From the NCBI GenBank assembly GCA_021442155.1, contig CM038218.1:62866474-62930473 (forward strand): DNA of 64,000 nucleotides, read 5' to 3'. This document shows, piece by piece, positions 47,598-60,559 of this stretch (within the stretch, counting starts at the first letter, position 1; every line of letters begins with the position of its first letter). Made by a program: the position numbers and the translations under genes. Under the pieces are notes generated by a model that worked only from the letters and a program-made list of their open reading frames with translations, ran no database searches and was not told where the DNA came from. The stretch comes from Cymbidium sinense. Its lineage: Eukaryota; Streptophyta; Magnoliopsida; Asparagales; Orchidaceae.

Positions 47598-50500
47598 TTA
47601 TGGATAATATTTCTTCAAATAGAGCCCATTGATTGGAAGCATCGGGTGTTCCCCTTTACAAATAATAAGTTGATAAGATCCTCCTTGGCAGACTTTCTCT
47701 ATGACAAGAGGGCTTTCCCAAGTGGGTTCAAACTTGCCTCCTATATTTTGACGAGCAACAATCGGTCTCATCAGAACTAAAATAAGCTCTCCTACTTGAA
47801 AAGCTCTAGGGAGGACCAGCTTATTGTGAGCTTGAATCATCTTGGCTTTGTACAACTCGAGGTTTTGGCATGCCCTTATGCGTCTCTCCTCCAAACCTTT
47901 GAGCTCTTCTAATCACAACTTGGCATTTTGCTCTGTAGTGATTTTACTACCCATTGCTATCCTTAGTGATGGGAGTTGAAGTTCTAATGGTACAATGGCT
48001 TCGGACCCATACACTAAGGAGAACGGAGTAGATTGGGTTGGAGTTCTGTATGTGGTACGGTATGTCCATAAGGCTTCAACTAGCTGCTCATGCCACTGTC
48101 GCTTATTGTCATCGAGTATCTTCTTTAGTATATGGATGAGAGTTTTATTGAATGCTTCTGCTAGGCCATTCTCCCTAGGATAGTAGATAGTGGAGTATCT
48201 ACAATCTATATCATATCTCCTAGCGAAGCTATTAATCTTGGTGCTTTTGAATGCAATACTATTATCATATATAATTCATTGAGGCACCCTAAACCTATAT
48301 ACGATATTATTCCTAAAAAATTGGAGCACCTACTGAGCTATGATTGCTCTGAGTGGGATTGCCTCCGCCCACTTGGAAAAGTAGTCGGACAGCTAAGATG
48401 AAATGATGACCCTTAGAAGAAGGAGGATCAATCGGACCTACTATATCAGTCCCAACACTCGAATGGCCATGAGGCCAATGTAAGGTGTAGAATGTTGGGT
48501 GGTTAGTGCAAGACTACACGTATATTTGACACTAATGACATCTTCTAACTACATCTATGCAGTCTGTAATCATCAAAGGTCAGTAGTATCCTAGTCTCTT
48601 GATCTTTATCTTCATCTTCAGACCAAATTGATGCGCTCCGCATAGACCTGAATGTACCTCGATCATATTTTTATGGGCTTCGTGTTTGTCTAAGCAGCGT
48701 AACTATATTTGATCGAAAGACCATTGGTACAAGGTGCCATCCACGAGAGTATAGGAGAGAGCTTTTTGCTTCATCTGATGGGCTTATGATTTCTCTTGAG
48801 GTAGTTTACCTTTAGTCAAGTAATCTATGAATGGTTTCCTCCAATCCAGCTCCTCATCTTTCTTGGCAATGACAACCTCCCCTTCAGGAGAATAGCTCTT
48901 GATGAGTTCATTATCAATAAGGGATAAGACTTGTCTATTTTGGACCTTTATTAGAATGGACTCATCCTTCAGACATTCCAACTCCATGAAAAGTTTGGCC
49001 AAAGCATTTGCTACTGTGTTCTCCCCTTTAGGAATCTTATAGATGGTGATCTCAGGGATTTGGGCTAATAGCTTCATGGTGTACTCATGGTAGTGATGAA
49101 GCTTAGGTTTTAGAACCTTTAGGATCCAACAATGTTGATAACTGAGAATCAGTAGATGCTTTTGACACACACACAAATAACTCCGATCGCAATCAAAGCC
49201 TCATACTCAGCTTCATTGTTGGTGCATGGATTGGATAGATAGTATGAGAATCTCATCACATCACGGTCTAGAGTTAAAATGATGATTCCTACCCCTGCCT
49301 TTCTTGGAAGAGTAGATCGTGATTATTCTTCTTTTTTTAAAGGAAGCCACACCATCACAATACATCTCCCAATGGTGATTTTCAACCTCCCTTAAGTTCA
49401 AGATTTTTTCATCAGGGAGATCATCGCTAAGCGGAGAGTCAGCAGGAAGTAGGTGTGCTGCTGGAAAATCTATTAGTGTTTGTCCTTTCACCACACGGAG
49501 TGGTATGAATGTAATGTCAAACTACAAGAGAATCATGGACCAACATGCAAACCATCAGGATAACCTCGGCCATGTCATGAGATACTGTAGTAGATTGATT
49601 CTTAAAATCAAGTTTACCTTATGAGAGAGCATGTAATGTCGTAGCTTTTGGGATGTGAAGATAAGAGCTAGGCAATATTTCTCAATAGGTGGGTAGTTTG
49701 CTTCAGCAGGGATCGGACGATAGCTGAGATAGTAGAGAGCCTTCTCCTTTCCTTCGTCATTGGTTTGGGCCAACAAAGTGCCAAGGGAGTCATCTAATGC
49801 AGCAATGTAAAGGATAAGTGGCTTGCAGAGGGTCTAGAACGCGCTTCACCAAATACTATTTAATGTCTTCAAAGCATTGACACTTGTCATCTAACTTGAA
49901 CTTAGCATCCTTTTGACAAAGTGTTGAGAATTTGCATCTTCTCGATAGATTGGAGATAAAGTTTTAGATATGCCAACTATCCTTGGAATGATCCGAGTTG
50001 AGTTAGACTTTTAGGGGTGTCATTTCTAAGATATTTGATCTTTTCTTTCATCTCTATTCTGTGTACAACAAACCCAAGGAACTTCCCTGAAGCTACTCCA
50101 AATGCACACTTCAAGGGGTTCATTTTGAGATTGAATTGTCTTAACCTTTCATAAACCACTCTCAAGTCAAAGAGATGATCTCCCTTTTTTTTACTTTTGA
50201 CAACTAGATCGTCGACGTAGCATTCTACTTGATGATGAATGAGTTCACTGAAAATCTGAGTCATGGCCCGCTGGTAAGTAGCACCATCATTTTTAAGGTC
50301 AAAGGGCATGACCTTCTAACAATAGATTCCAATCAAGATTTGAAAAGCAGTATTCCTCTCATCGGGGCCATCTTAATTTGGTTGTAGCCAGATAACCCAT
50401 CCATGAAGGAGAATATTGCATGAGATGAGCAAATATACATCATTAACTCTAGTATAGGAAGTGAAAATTCATCCTCAGGATATGCCTTATTTAAGTCCCA

Positions 50501-52085
50501 GAAATCAACGCATATGCAAATTTGGTCATTCTTCTTCTTAACTTGGATGACACTGGCTAACCAGGTAGAGTATTTTTCTTCCCTGATAAAGCTAATGTCG
50601 ATCAATTTCTTGACTTCAGAAATGACCTATTGTTCGATTTCTAATCGCATGCATCTATGAGCTTAGTTGATAGGGTTAATGTTAGGGTCTATTACTAGTT
50701 TGTAGACTGCTACGTCAGGAGATAATCTAGGCATCTCTTCATAGCTCCATGCAAAACAGTCCTTAAAGTCAGTTAATAGCCTAACTATGTCATTGGTTTC
50801 TTCTTCATTCAATAGAGAACTGATGTATGTGGGGTGTGGATCTTCTTCTGTCCTGAGGTTGATTTCTTTGAGCTTGTCGATGGTTGAATTGATTTCTTCT
50901 TCAAATTATGGAGGTGCATCTTTGATTTAAATATCATTAGGATCATCTAAAGTTTCTTAACATACCTCCTCATAAGAGTTAGTGTGGTTTGAGAAGATCC
51001 TATCAAACTCCAGATGATTGATGATAACTAAGCAATAATCATCGTCGTCGACTGGACCCACTATACCAAATCCTAATCTTGGTTTTGATTGTGTATCCTT
51101 GCCTTTATTATCCCACAGCCTCTCGAAGTACATCGATCTGTTCCTGGGCCATGTGTAAGGAATCAAACCTTTCTTTGCAAGATTATGAACACAAGATAAG
51201 TACCAATTAAAAGGTAATTCTATTAAATCTTTATATGAATCATTCTTAAGTTCTATATCTGCTTCTTAACTTGAGGATGATGATCCCAACAGGAATCTCT
51301 TTGGCTTGACATCCATGGAAGATCTAGGGGCTTCCTTAAATACCAAACCCTCAACTTTCTGAGAAGAAAGTGGGGTTAGACTAAGGTTCCCAACTACTGA
51401 CTAATGGTTTTACATAATCCTGATTTGAATACATCTATACTTTGCTTGGAGGCCTGGTCTTCGTCACTGTCTGGCTTGAGAGTCACCTCCAATGAGACCC
51501 GCTGAGAGGGGTTGTCTGGTGTGCTAATCACATGAGACTTGTCCTCCAAGCTGGATTCTAAGTCTATGTGAATAACAAGAGTACTTCTATGAACTAGAAC
51601 ATAACCCTTGTTGGTTGGCATCCAACTAAGGGATCTTCCACCTCTGGAACTGCCTCTATATCTACCTCTGCCTCTACCCGGTGGAGGTTGAGTCATCCAA
51701 CCCATATGTCCATATGGTGGAACGAATTGTAGGTGGAATGTAACATGTGACTCTACCTCTTCCTCGGTGCCCCTTTCTCGCTCACTTATACTTTCTTTTT
51801 ATTTTTCTTTTTCTTCTTTTTCCTTTTCTTTTTTATTTGAATTTTGGCCAAGTTCACGAGAATAAATGTTTTGATTTTGAGGAAGATAGTAGGTCACATC
51901 CTCATATATCTCGACCTCTCTAACTGAGAATGGCTTTTCATCTCCTTTAACACAGTATTTGATTCCATCTCTTCAAAACTTGATGCACTAATGAAGAGAT
52001 GATAGAACCATCTTGTTCTAGTGTATCCAAGGCCTACCAAACAAAGCAGTGAATGATGTATTTGAATTAATTATATAGAACTTGG
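47598..52085 (-). pseudogene. Tat-lineage Ty3/gypsy pol (PR-RT-RH-IN), decayed
   Basis: Read on the minus strand, right to left. Protease-region end: LFGRPWIH near 52030. Linker: 51705-50957. RT: DCFAWSYEEMP near 50750, FIREEKYSTWLA, CVDFWDLNKAYP, FMDGLSGYNQIKM, MPFDLKNDGATYQRAM and catalytic CYVDDLVVKSK near 50215. RNase H: YYLSYRPIPAEANYPPIEKY near 49710. A second RNaseH-like part: WEMYCDGV near 49370, and VANALAKL near 49010. Integrase: HKNMIEVH and RRCH-stop-CQ near 48680-48530, a DDE region with YDNSIAF, then KFEPTWESPLVIEKV and PINGLYLKKYYP at the end. The duplicated RNase H and the LLGRPWIH-type protease fit the non-chromovirus Tat group. Stops and frameshifts are frequent. Gag is absent because copy Z cuts the coding region at 52086. 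Confidence 0.88.
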
Positions 52086-55000
52086 TGTTGACCTCATTTT
52101 TAGGATGAGCTCTCAACCCCTCCATTTTGACATATGACTTCTCTTAGACTTTAAGAGTTTTTTAGTCTTAAGAAACTTCTAGTGATTAGATGCACACTCA
52201 ACCTAGCCTTAGAGACTTAGAAGAGTTAGCCATAGGAATATGTCATGCCTTAGGGATGTTAGGAAAATTTTCCTACCCTATAGCTTGAACGAAATTCCTC
52301 ACTTCCTCCGTTCAAGTCAAACTCAAATAAATTCCAATTTGATTGATTTTCTCCAAATTCATATCAACTCCAACTCTAACTCAAACCTTGATCCAATTCA
52401 ATGGATTTTCTCAAATCATGAATCAATTCCAAATAATTGAAACATATGATTGAATCCCATGATTGGATTCCAACCTTCAAAATATTTCCTAAGTCCTTTG
52501 ATTCCCTCTCATAGACTTAGCTCAGATGAAATCCAAATCAATTCAAATTCAAGAAATTTTCTCGCAACCCATTTATATTCTCATTTATATTCACATATAT
52601 AAATGAAATATAAATTCTGATCAATCAAACCAAATTAAAAATTCAAATCCAAATAAAAAATCTTTCCTAAGTCACTTTGATTCTCTCTTATGGACTTAGC
52701 CAAATCAAATTCAAATCAAGCCAATCCCTTGATTTTTCTTCATGATTCAATCAATACTTCATCATGAATCCAAATATAAACATAAACTTGAATCATCAAA
52801 CCAAAACATTTAGTGGGATGACTTCTGCCTCCTCTAATTTTCTTGAGATTTATTAGCTGTTTAATTAGGGTAATTGCTTGGTTCATTTCTAATTATCCTC
52901 TTAATCAATTAAATGATTAATTAACCTTTTAAATAATGATAAATCCATTAATTAAAGTTGTTAATTACCTTAGAATAGTGAGTGGACTTCAGGAATGAGA
53001 TTGGGGTTCTTTCCCATATATTCTTTTCCTAAGTTCATTTCATTTGGATAAAATCTAATTAGGGTGCAAATTAATTAAATAAGTTTAATCACTTAATTAA
53101 ATGGCTCAATTAATCAAAATTTTCTAAATCAAAATATTCTAGAACTTAACCAATACATCTTGGGTAGGTGCTTAGGTGTTCAATAACTTTAGTAGCTTAA
53201 GGAAATCAAAATCCAACCCACATGTGTGGGAAAGGGTTATGAAAGTATTTAAATTAAACCCTTTAACTTAATTAATCATTAATTGTGAGCCAATTGCATT
53301 AGGTACCTTTCTTTCCTAGGATGCATTTCTGATTTAAGTTCCTTGTGATTTTATGTCATATATTGGCTCATAACTATTTGATTAAATATGCTAAAGTGGT
53401 GTGGGTAAGGGGTAATTAATGCACTTAACTCATACCTTAACCTAAACCAAAATATAAAAATCATCTAATGGTTGTAAAATTAAATTAAAATAACATACAC
53501 ATGTGGAAATGGGTTAGGACTAGCAAACCTTTTCACATTTATTAAATTCAAATCAAACTCATACAAAACTAAAAATCTCTTTAAAACAAATTTGATTTGC
53601 TTTAAATAATTCTATTTCATAGGATTGTCTTTAGGAATTAATTAGTGTGAATGAATTTACATGCTTTCATCACTTTATTTCTTTTCTAACATGCTAAATG
53701 TGTATGCCGTATGAAAATCATGCATTCATGCTTTTTGAAAATCAAATTAAAAATGAAATATTTCCTTTGTGTCTAATTGCATGTTTTGGCTAAAGTAAAA
53801 AATATGAATGGCTATTATCACTCTTAAATCCAAAATTACTTTCAAAGCTTATGAATCAAACATAGAAACTGAAAGATATGTTACTTATAATTATTTATGA
53901 GCTTGCATGTGAGTAAAAATATAAAAATGTGCATAGTGTGGCTTTGCTTCTCTTTTCTTTTAGCATAGCTTTGAATACGATTTGGAAAGTGTATGGTTCA
54001 TTTGAAAAGAACACAACATTTACTTAAATCTTTTCCTATTCATTCCTATGTTATTACTTAAGAAGGACATCCACACTTGTACATATAAATTACATTAACA
54101 AATCAAACAAATAAACATAAACGTTTGTATCTTTCTTTTTTCATTCATTTCTTTTATACATACATGTGTATTTATGGAAAGTGGTATATTAGTCTGGAAA
54201 AATCTGGGGTTATGAGGCTTTAAGTAGCCCTAAGTAGGTCTTGTACCTTACACCCCTGGTGCTAACAATGGCACCGTACTCACTTATTCCTTTCATATAT
54301 GTATGTGTGCATATGAAAAATGGATAAAAAAATCCCTCTTTTTCTACTTAACAAAATAATGCATCATACAACAACAACAACAACAAGCCTTAATCCCACT
54401 AGTGGGTATACATGAATCTTCATCTCCATGGTCCTATTATGTGTCAAATTCTCATTTAAATCAAGTATACTAAGATTATTTTTTATACATCATAACCCAA
54501 GTCTTTAGGTCTACTTACCTTTCTTAACATAAGGAAAATCTAATGCATCTACTCTCCTAATCATCTGGACACGCTTTATGTGGCAAACCATCTAAGGTGA
54601 CTCTTCCTAATCTTATCTACCATGGAGCTACCCAACTTTTTTAAATATACTCATTTTGCATTCTATCTCTAAGAGTAAAGCCACTCATCCACCTAAGCAT
54701 CCTCATCTCTATAACACTTAACTTAGTCTTATGCTTCTCTTTATTAGCCAACATTCTGCAATAAGTCATGTGGTCTTACCACCATCTTATAAAATTTTCC
54801 TTAAGTTTAAGTGGAACTTTTCTATCACATAATAAATGGAGATCTTCGTACTTCAACCATCCAACTTGAATTCTACTAATAACATCTCCATCTATTTCAC
54901 CATCATTTTGAATAATATATAACAATCTAAAACGCCACTCTTATTAATGACTTGTTCACCTAATGTCACAACACTACAACTAGAACTTCTACTACTAAAA

Positions 55001-58000
55001 TTACACTCCATATATTCTTTAGATCTACTTAAACTAAAAAACCTTTAGACTCTGTTGACCTCCATAATTCAAGTTTCTGTTGGACTCCTCTCTAGTCTTA
55101 TCAACAAGAAGAATGTTCAACAAAAGCATACACCAAGGTACATCTTCGTAAATGCCTAGTAAGAACACATAACTAAAGTAAAAGATAAGGGCTTAAAGCT
55201 GATCTTGATGTAATCCAACCAAATAGGAAAATATTTTATCCTCCTGTGTTTGGACACAAGTAACAACTCTAGTATACATATCAATGACTTGAATATAACC
55301 AATATTAACTCCTTCTTTCTCAACTCTCCAAAGAACATCTCTTGAAACTTTATCATAAGCTTTCAAATCAATAAATATCATGTTGATCCTACTTACTTAT
55401 GCTTCTCCATCAAACCCCTTAACAAATGTATAGCATCCATAGTAGATCTTCCGGCATGAAACCAAATGCAGGAGAAATAGATCACATCGTAACCTATGCT
55501 CACTTACTCTCTCCCATAATTTTAATGTATGGCACATTAACTTAATTCTCTATAATTTGCACACTCTTGTGCATCACCTTTATTCTTAAATGCATCATAA
55601 AAAATAAAAAAAATATTTAAAATTTTTAAACAAATTCTCTTAGCATTCATCATTAAAGTGTGCTAAACATTTCCATTTGCATGTATATATATGCTTATGA
55701 TTCATTCATATGCATATTACACATGTTGGGAAAGAAATGAAGTGATGTGTGTTTTGTGATAGTATTTCACTTTACTTAATCTTAAAATGCCTTTGTTTTT
55801 GAATAAGTTTGTTTAGGAAAAAATCTAAACTTAGGATTAATTAAAAAACATAATAAAATATTTACTAAACAAAAATCAAATATGAGTCTACCTTAGAAAT
55901 TTCTTAAGGAAGGGAGGAAATAAAATTTATCCTCTTTTTTTCTCTCTTTATAACTTAGTAATTAATTATAAGATTCATTAAACCAAATCAAAATATAAAA
56001 TAAAATCAACCAAAGCAACTAAATCATTAACATGAAACAAACCCTCTAAGTTGAACATTTTCATACTTAGAAAATTTCAACCTTAAAAGCCTAGCTAAGC
56101 ATACCACATAGACCTTAAATAGCACACACATTAGGCTAAGTCACCATTTATAGCTTTAGGTTAGGGTGGTGCATGGTTTGATGTTTGCTTTTATTTTGTG
56201 ATGTTTTATTTTAGTCTGGATGTTAGGGTGCATGTGTGTAGACTGAATGGTAGGGAAAATCTTAGTCTAACCATTGTCTTCTGCAAGGGATTGTGCCTAA
56301 AGGGCGCTACAATAAAAATATAATTTCTTTTGCTATGCAGGTGCTTATATCCCTAAGCATAATCCAAAATAGGCCAGGTGGACTTGGTTGCCCATGTGTG
56401 GGGTGCTAAGTCTAATTTATATATATATACAGGCTTGGGATTGTATGGTTTATTTGACTAATCTCTATTTTGCAGGTGTTAGTTAGATTTCATTTTTCCC
56501 ATTTTCATGTACTTTTATAATTATGACTTTGGAATAATTATTATGGGGGATTAGAATGAGCATTAGTCATAAGATCATATCTTATGTACCATGTGAAGCC
56601 TTTGGAGCAACCACATTCCAACCAACTAAAAGAAGAAAGAAGAAAGAAAAAAGAAGAAATGAAGAATGAAGACCCCATAACATGAATTTCTTGCTTAATT
56701 ATAATTAATTCATTTTTAATCCGAGTTGTATAAGGGTAGAGCTCGGCTACCCAATTTATTTTTTTTCATGTTTGTGCGATGGAGCGACCATGAATGACCT
56801 TTAATTATTTTGCACAAATTTTATAAATTGATTGATGTTTGTTTAACTTGCTCATTAAGATGGTATCTTTTCCTATTTTCTTCTTTGCTTTGCTGTATGG
56901 CCTAGATGACGATTAGGCTCTTAGGAAAAATAAATTTTCTATCCAATTAAACAACTCAAATTAAAAAGAATTAACTCATAACCTCACCTAAAGCTTAGGT
57001 TATAAAATAAAATAAAAGAATTAGCAACCCCTTAGTTGGATGTTGTCTTACTTTTCTAACATTATGCATAAAAAACATATTGTTTCACTCTTGATTGGAG
57101 AGCTTTCACCTTTGCCAGATAACTTGGCTTAACATGTGAAGGCCATGGTGGAAACACACCTCCTTATCTTGCTAATTTTGGCCTATAATTTAATTTCTCA
57201 TGCATTAGGCATATAAATCCTAAAGCCTGTGTCAAATTGATTGTCCAAAATAAAAATAAAAATGTAATAAAATTTGTATTAGATTTAAGTCATTAAAGCA
57301 TGCCCTGCATGATCTAGTCTTTTAGGGAGTGCATTTTAGGACTTAGTCTCTTTCTAAATAAACAATAGCTTAGCCATCTTGCAAAACCATTTGACTTGCC
57401 TACATATTTTAAAATTGTAGGAGGAGTTAGTTGCATCACCCAGCGGTTGTAAGTCCTGGATGGTTTATTCTCTTATGGAGGTAAACCAAATACCATTTTC
57501 TTAGATTTAGGTCATACTTTTGGCCCTCAAAAGCCTAGATTTAGGTTGGGTTGCTACTTTCTTTATGGGGATAGCATAATCCTCACCTCTTAGGCATTTT
57601 TGTAACTTTGTATCATAAAATTATAAGCCCTAACATTCTAATAAAAATTCAACTCAAATAAATCAATTCAATTTGAAAAATGTAAAACCCCACCATAGGA
57701 TAGTTTGGGGTGATTACTAGGCTCCCTAGTATCTTAAGCACCCCTACTTGTTTTCATTTGGCTTTAATAAGAACTCCATCCTCTTGATCGATCCCACTTG
57801 ACTTTCTAAAAATAAACCAATCGATTGATAGTCCTACCTTTCAAAATCTTTGGAGATTATAATCATTTACCTTAATTAGGAGTATTCCTAAGGAATCTTG
57901 TTCCTTATGATGTAATTAACTATGGGAGCTTGCCCCTGTAAGAAACTTAACGAACTCAATTTAAAATAAACCCTACTTTACTTTTCCATGTAAAGTAGGG

Positions 58001-58171
58001 GAAGAATCTTTGGTACATTTTGAAGACCCATAGTCTTTAGGAGTCCTTATTGAGGTGATTAGGTCTATTGTAGGGTGGTGAATTCTATCTCTCAAGATAG
58101 TACATCATTCCTCAATGTCGTACCTGATCACCCTAATAAGAACATCTGTAGATCTATGTGGCATCCCAACA
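52086..58171 (-). mobile_element. Long LTR-like repeat, copy Z (with LINE insertion)
   Basis: Starts TGTTGACCTCATTTTTAGG right inside pol coding sequence and ends GGCATCCCAACA. Collinear with X and, in reverse, with B. Landmarks are GGCTTTAAGTAGCCC near 54220, AGGGTGGTGCATGG near 56165, GAAGACCCCATAAC near 56675 and TGAGGTGATTAGGTC near 58052. Without the LINE it is about 4.9 kb. It lacks roughly 2.6 kb present in X between about 32.3 and 34.9 kb, including the TTGACC-rich tract and the GC-richer segment. Strand is given relative to B. Confidence 0.8.
54369..55587 (-). mobile_element. RTE-clade LINE, 5' truncated, inserted in copy Z
   Basis: On the minus strand it runs from an RT fragment with MIFIDLKAYDKVSRDVLWRV (near 55380) through YIQVIDMYTRVVTC and on to the same C-terminal region as the LINE at 5.65-6.48 kb. 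It ends in CAA repeats (TTG on its own strand). Perfect 11-bp target duplications AATGCATCATA lie at 54358-54368 and 55588-55598. Frameshifts and small deletions destroy the reading frame. Since it interrupts copy Z, it is younger than Z. Confidence 0.92.
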
Positions 58172-58282
58172 AGACATATTATATATATATTTCTATTTTT
58201 CATTTATCCTTCTTTTCCCTAAAAGGAAAAGAGGGATAGATAAAGGTGTAGATGTATATAAAATTTTCACCACAGATTTTTC

Positions 58283-58300
58283 TGGTGACTTTGCTGGGGA
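58283..58300 (+). other. Primer-binding-site-like motif next to copy Z
   Basis: TGGTGACTTTGCTGGGGA closely resembles the TGGCGACTCTGCTGGGGA string that I associate with the primer site (tRNA-Arg type) of Ogre/Tat retrotransposons. It reads on the plus strand and lies 112 bp beyond the shared end of Z. If real, a plus-strand element starts here, with Z (perhaps extended to about 58274) as its 5' LTR. The family assignment is from memory. Confidence 0.5.
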
Positions 58301-58870
58301 AGGTTCCTCTCCCCATCTTTGGTAAATGATCATTATTTCCAATCATTGATAGTAGGTTTATACTTTTGTATGAATCCAAGATTATCTTTCTTTATGTTGG
58401 CACTTAGCTTATTTCATCCTTATGTTAAGCTAGCCAACATCTTTAGGTTTTAGGTCCTCATCCCATGTTGGTCTTAAAATCCCTGTTGGGTTCCCTAATG
58501 GGTGAAAATAAAACTTTAATAAAAAGAAAAATGATTAAAGACTTTCTCCTTACCATTTTTATGGAAAGGAAAGGTTCATTCTAAAAATAAAAAAAAATCT
58601 TTATGGAAAGTCTCAATTTCCAAAAGCACTTTTTAAAAATACATTTAATAAAATATTTGCACTTCATCTAATAATTTTTATAATTATTACATGTATAAAT
58701 ATTTCAAAAATAAAATCAACAATCATAACTTCCAAAAGCACAAATGAACTTCTTCACTCAATTCATTTTGATGAAAACTTCATTTTCAAAAAAAATAAAA
58801 TAAAAAAATAAATTTTTTTTTCCAACAATCATAAACTTTCAAAAAGCACAAAATTTGAAGATGGTCCTTT

Positions 58871-60446
58871 CCATTCAATACATCCAAATGTGTTGGATGG
58901 ATGTTACATCTTCAAGCAAAATCATAACTTTGAAATTCCACTCAACACATTCCACATGTGTTAAGTTTGAATTTTCACCATTTCAAAAAGCACATATGAA
59001 ACCTCCCCATTCAATATACCCATATTTATTGAATGAAGGTTTCATTTCAATCAAAATCAAAAATAAATTTTCAAAAATCACATATGAAACCTCTCCATTC
59101 AATATACCCACATACATTGGGTGGAGTTTTTATTTCCAATCAGAATCAAAAATAAAATTTCAAAACCCACATATGAATATCTCTATTCAATACACCCAAA
59201 TTTATTGAATGAAGATTTTATTTCCAAATAAAATGACATTATTTTGAAATGCCACTTAACATATTCCATATATGATTAGTTAATTTTCTCTTTCAAAAGC
59301 AATAATCACACACGAAAATACATCTTTGAAAAATGAAATATAATTGATTTTCATTTTACATACCCAAATTTGTTAAATGAAAATCTCTCTTTTCAAAATC
59401 AACAAAACACAACAAAATTTTTCAAAACACATTGGAACTTCATTCTAGCACACCACATTTGCTAAAGTGAAGTCACCATTTTCAAAACAAAATCTAAAAT
59501 AAAATTTGAAACACATTTTTGGAACTTCATTTAGCATACTCAAATTTGCTAAGTAAAGTGTCCATTTCACAAAATTCAAAACACATTGGAACTTCATTTA
59601 GCATACCACATTTGCTAAAAGTCTCCATTTTCAAAACAAAATTTGAAACACACTTTTGAACTTCATTTTACATTTGCTAAAGTGAAGTCTCCATTTTCAA
59701 AACAAAATCCAAAATAAAAGAAACACTTTTGGAACTTCATTTTAGCATACCATATTTCTTAAAGTGAAGTCTCCGTTTTCTAAACAAAATCCAAAACAAA
59801 AGAAACACATTAGAACTTCATTCTAGCATACCACATTTGCTAAAGTGAAGTCTCCATTTTCAAAACAAAATCCAAAACAAAAGAAACACATTAGGATTTC
59901 CTTAGCATAACCAAATTTACTAAGAATCCTATTTTCAAAATCAAATTCTCTAAAAATAAGAAACATATTAGGATTTTCTTAGCATACTCAAATTTGCTAA
60001 GAGTTTTATTTTCAAAAATTTTCAAAATAAATACTTGATTTTCATTTAGCATACCAAATTTGCTAAATGAGAATTCCATTTTCAAAATCACAAATGATTT
60101 ACAAAAAAAGCAAACAAAGAAAAAAAAGAAGAAATTATTTTCAAACACGTCACTTAGCATACCCAAATTTGCTAAGTAAATCCAAAAATCAAAATAGAAC
60201 CAATTGACACTTTACTTTAACATACCCAAATTTGTTAAATAAAGGGTTCTCATAATCAAAATTCAAAATTCAAATATGAACCTATGGAAGCATCTCTTAA
60301 AAAATATTTGTACCCATTTTTCAACATTCCTAAATTTGTTGAAAGTGAATTCTACATTTAAAAATTTCTCTTCCCAATCAAATCTCAAAATCTCTTCCAA
60401 ATCCATTTGACCCTGACTTAACACTTTCAAGATGTTAAGTATGGGT
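58871..60446. repeat. Tandem array of about 20 hairpins with shifting stems
   Basis: Units of roughly 65-100 bp repeat through the interval. Each holds a stem of 8-15 bp and a loop of about 8-10 nt, usually close to TACCCAAATT, often followed by CCATTTTCAAAA(C/T)-type spacer. Examples: CCATTCAATACA/TGTGTTGGATGG (58871/58889), CATTCAATA/TATTGAATG (59008/59027), GATTTTCATTTTACA/TGTTAAATGAAAATC (59346/59371), ACTTCATTCTAGCA/TGCTAAAGTGAAGT (59437/59460 and 59815/59838), ACTTAGCA/TGCTAAGT (60152/60170), CTTTACTTTAACA/TGTTAAATAAAG (60210/60233) and ACCCTGACTTAACA/TGTTAAGTATGGGT (60410/60433). It lies just inside the PBS-like motif, where a retroelement leader would be. The 117-residue plus-strand frame at 58855-59208 is a by-product. 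Confidence 0.85.
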
Positions 60447-60559
60447 TCAAATTCTAAATTTGAATTCAAAATCAACAAAATAGGAATCTGATTCAAGTTT
60501 ATTTTCAACATTGGACCTTGAGTTATTGCCTAGCCAATTGATTGCCATGGCAAACAAAA

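Noticed and set aside
58871..60446. CRISPR-like array or satellite
   Set aside because: Repeats are not identical, there are no unique spacers, the context is a plant retroelement, and the unit is a hairpin with changing arms.
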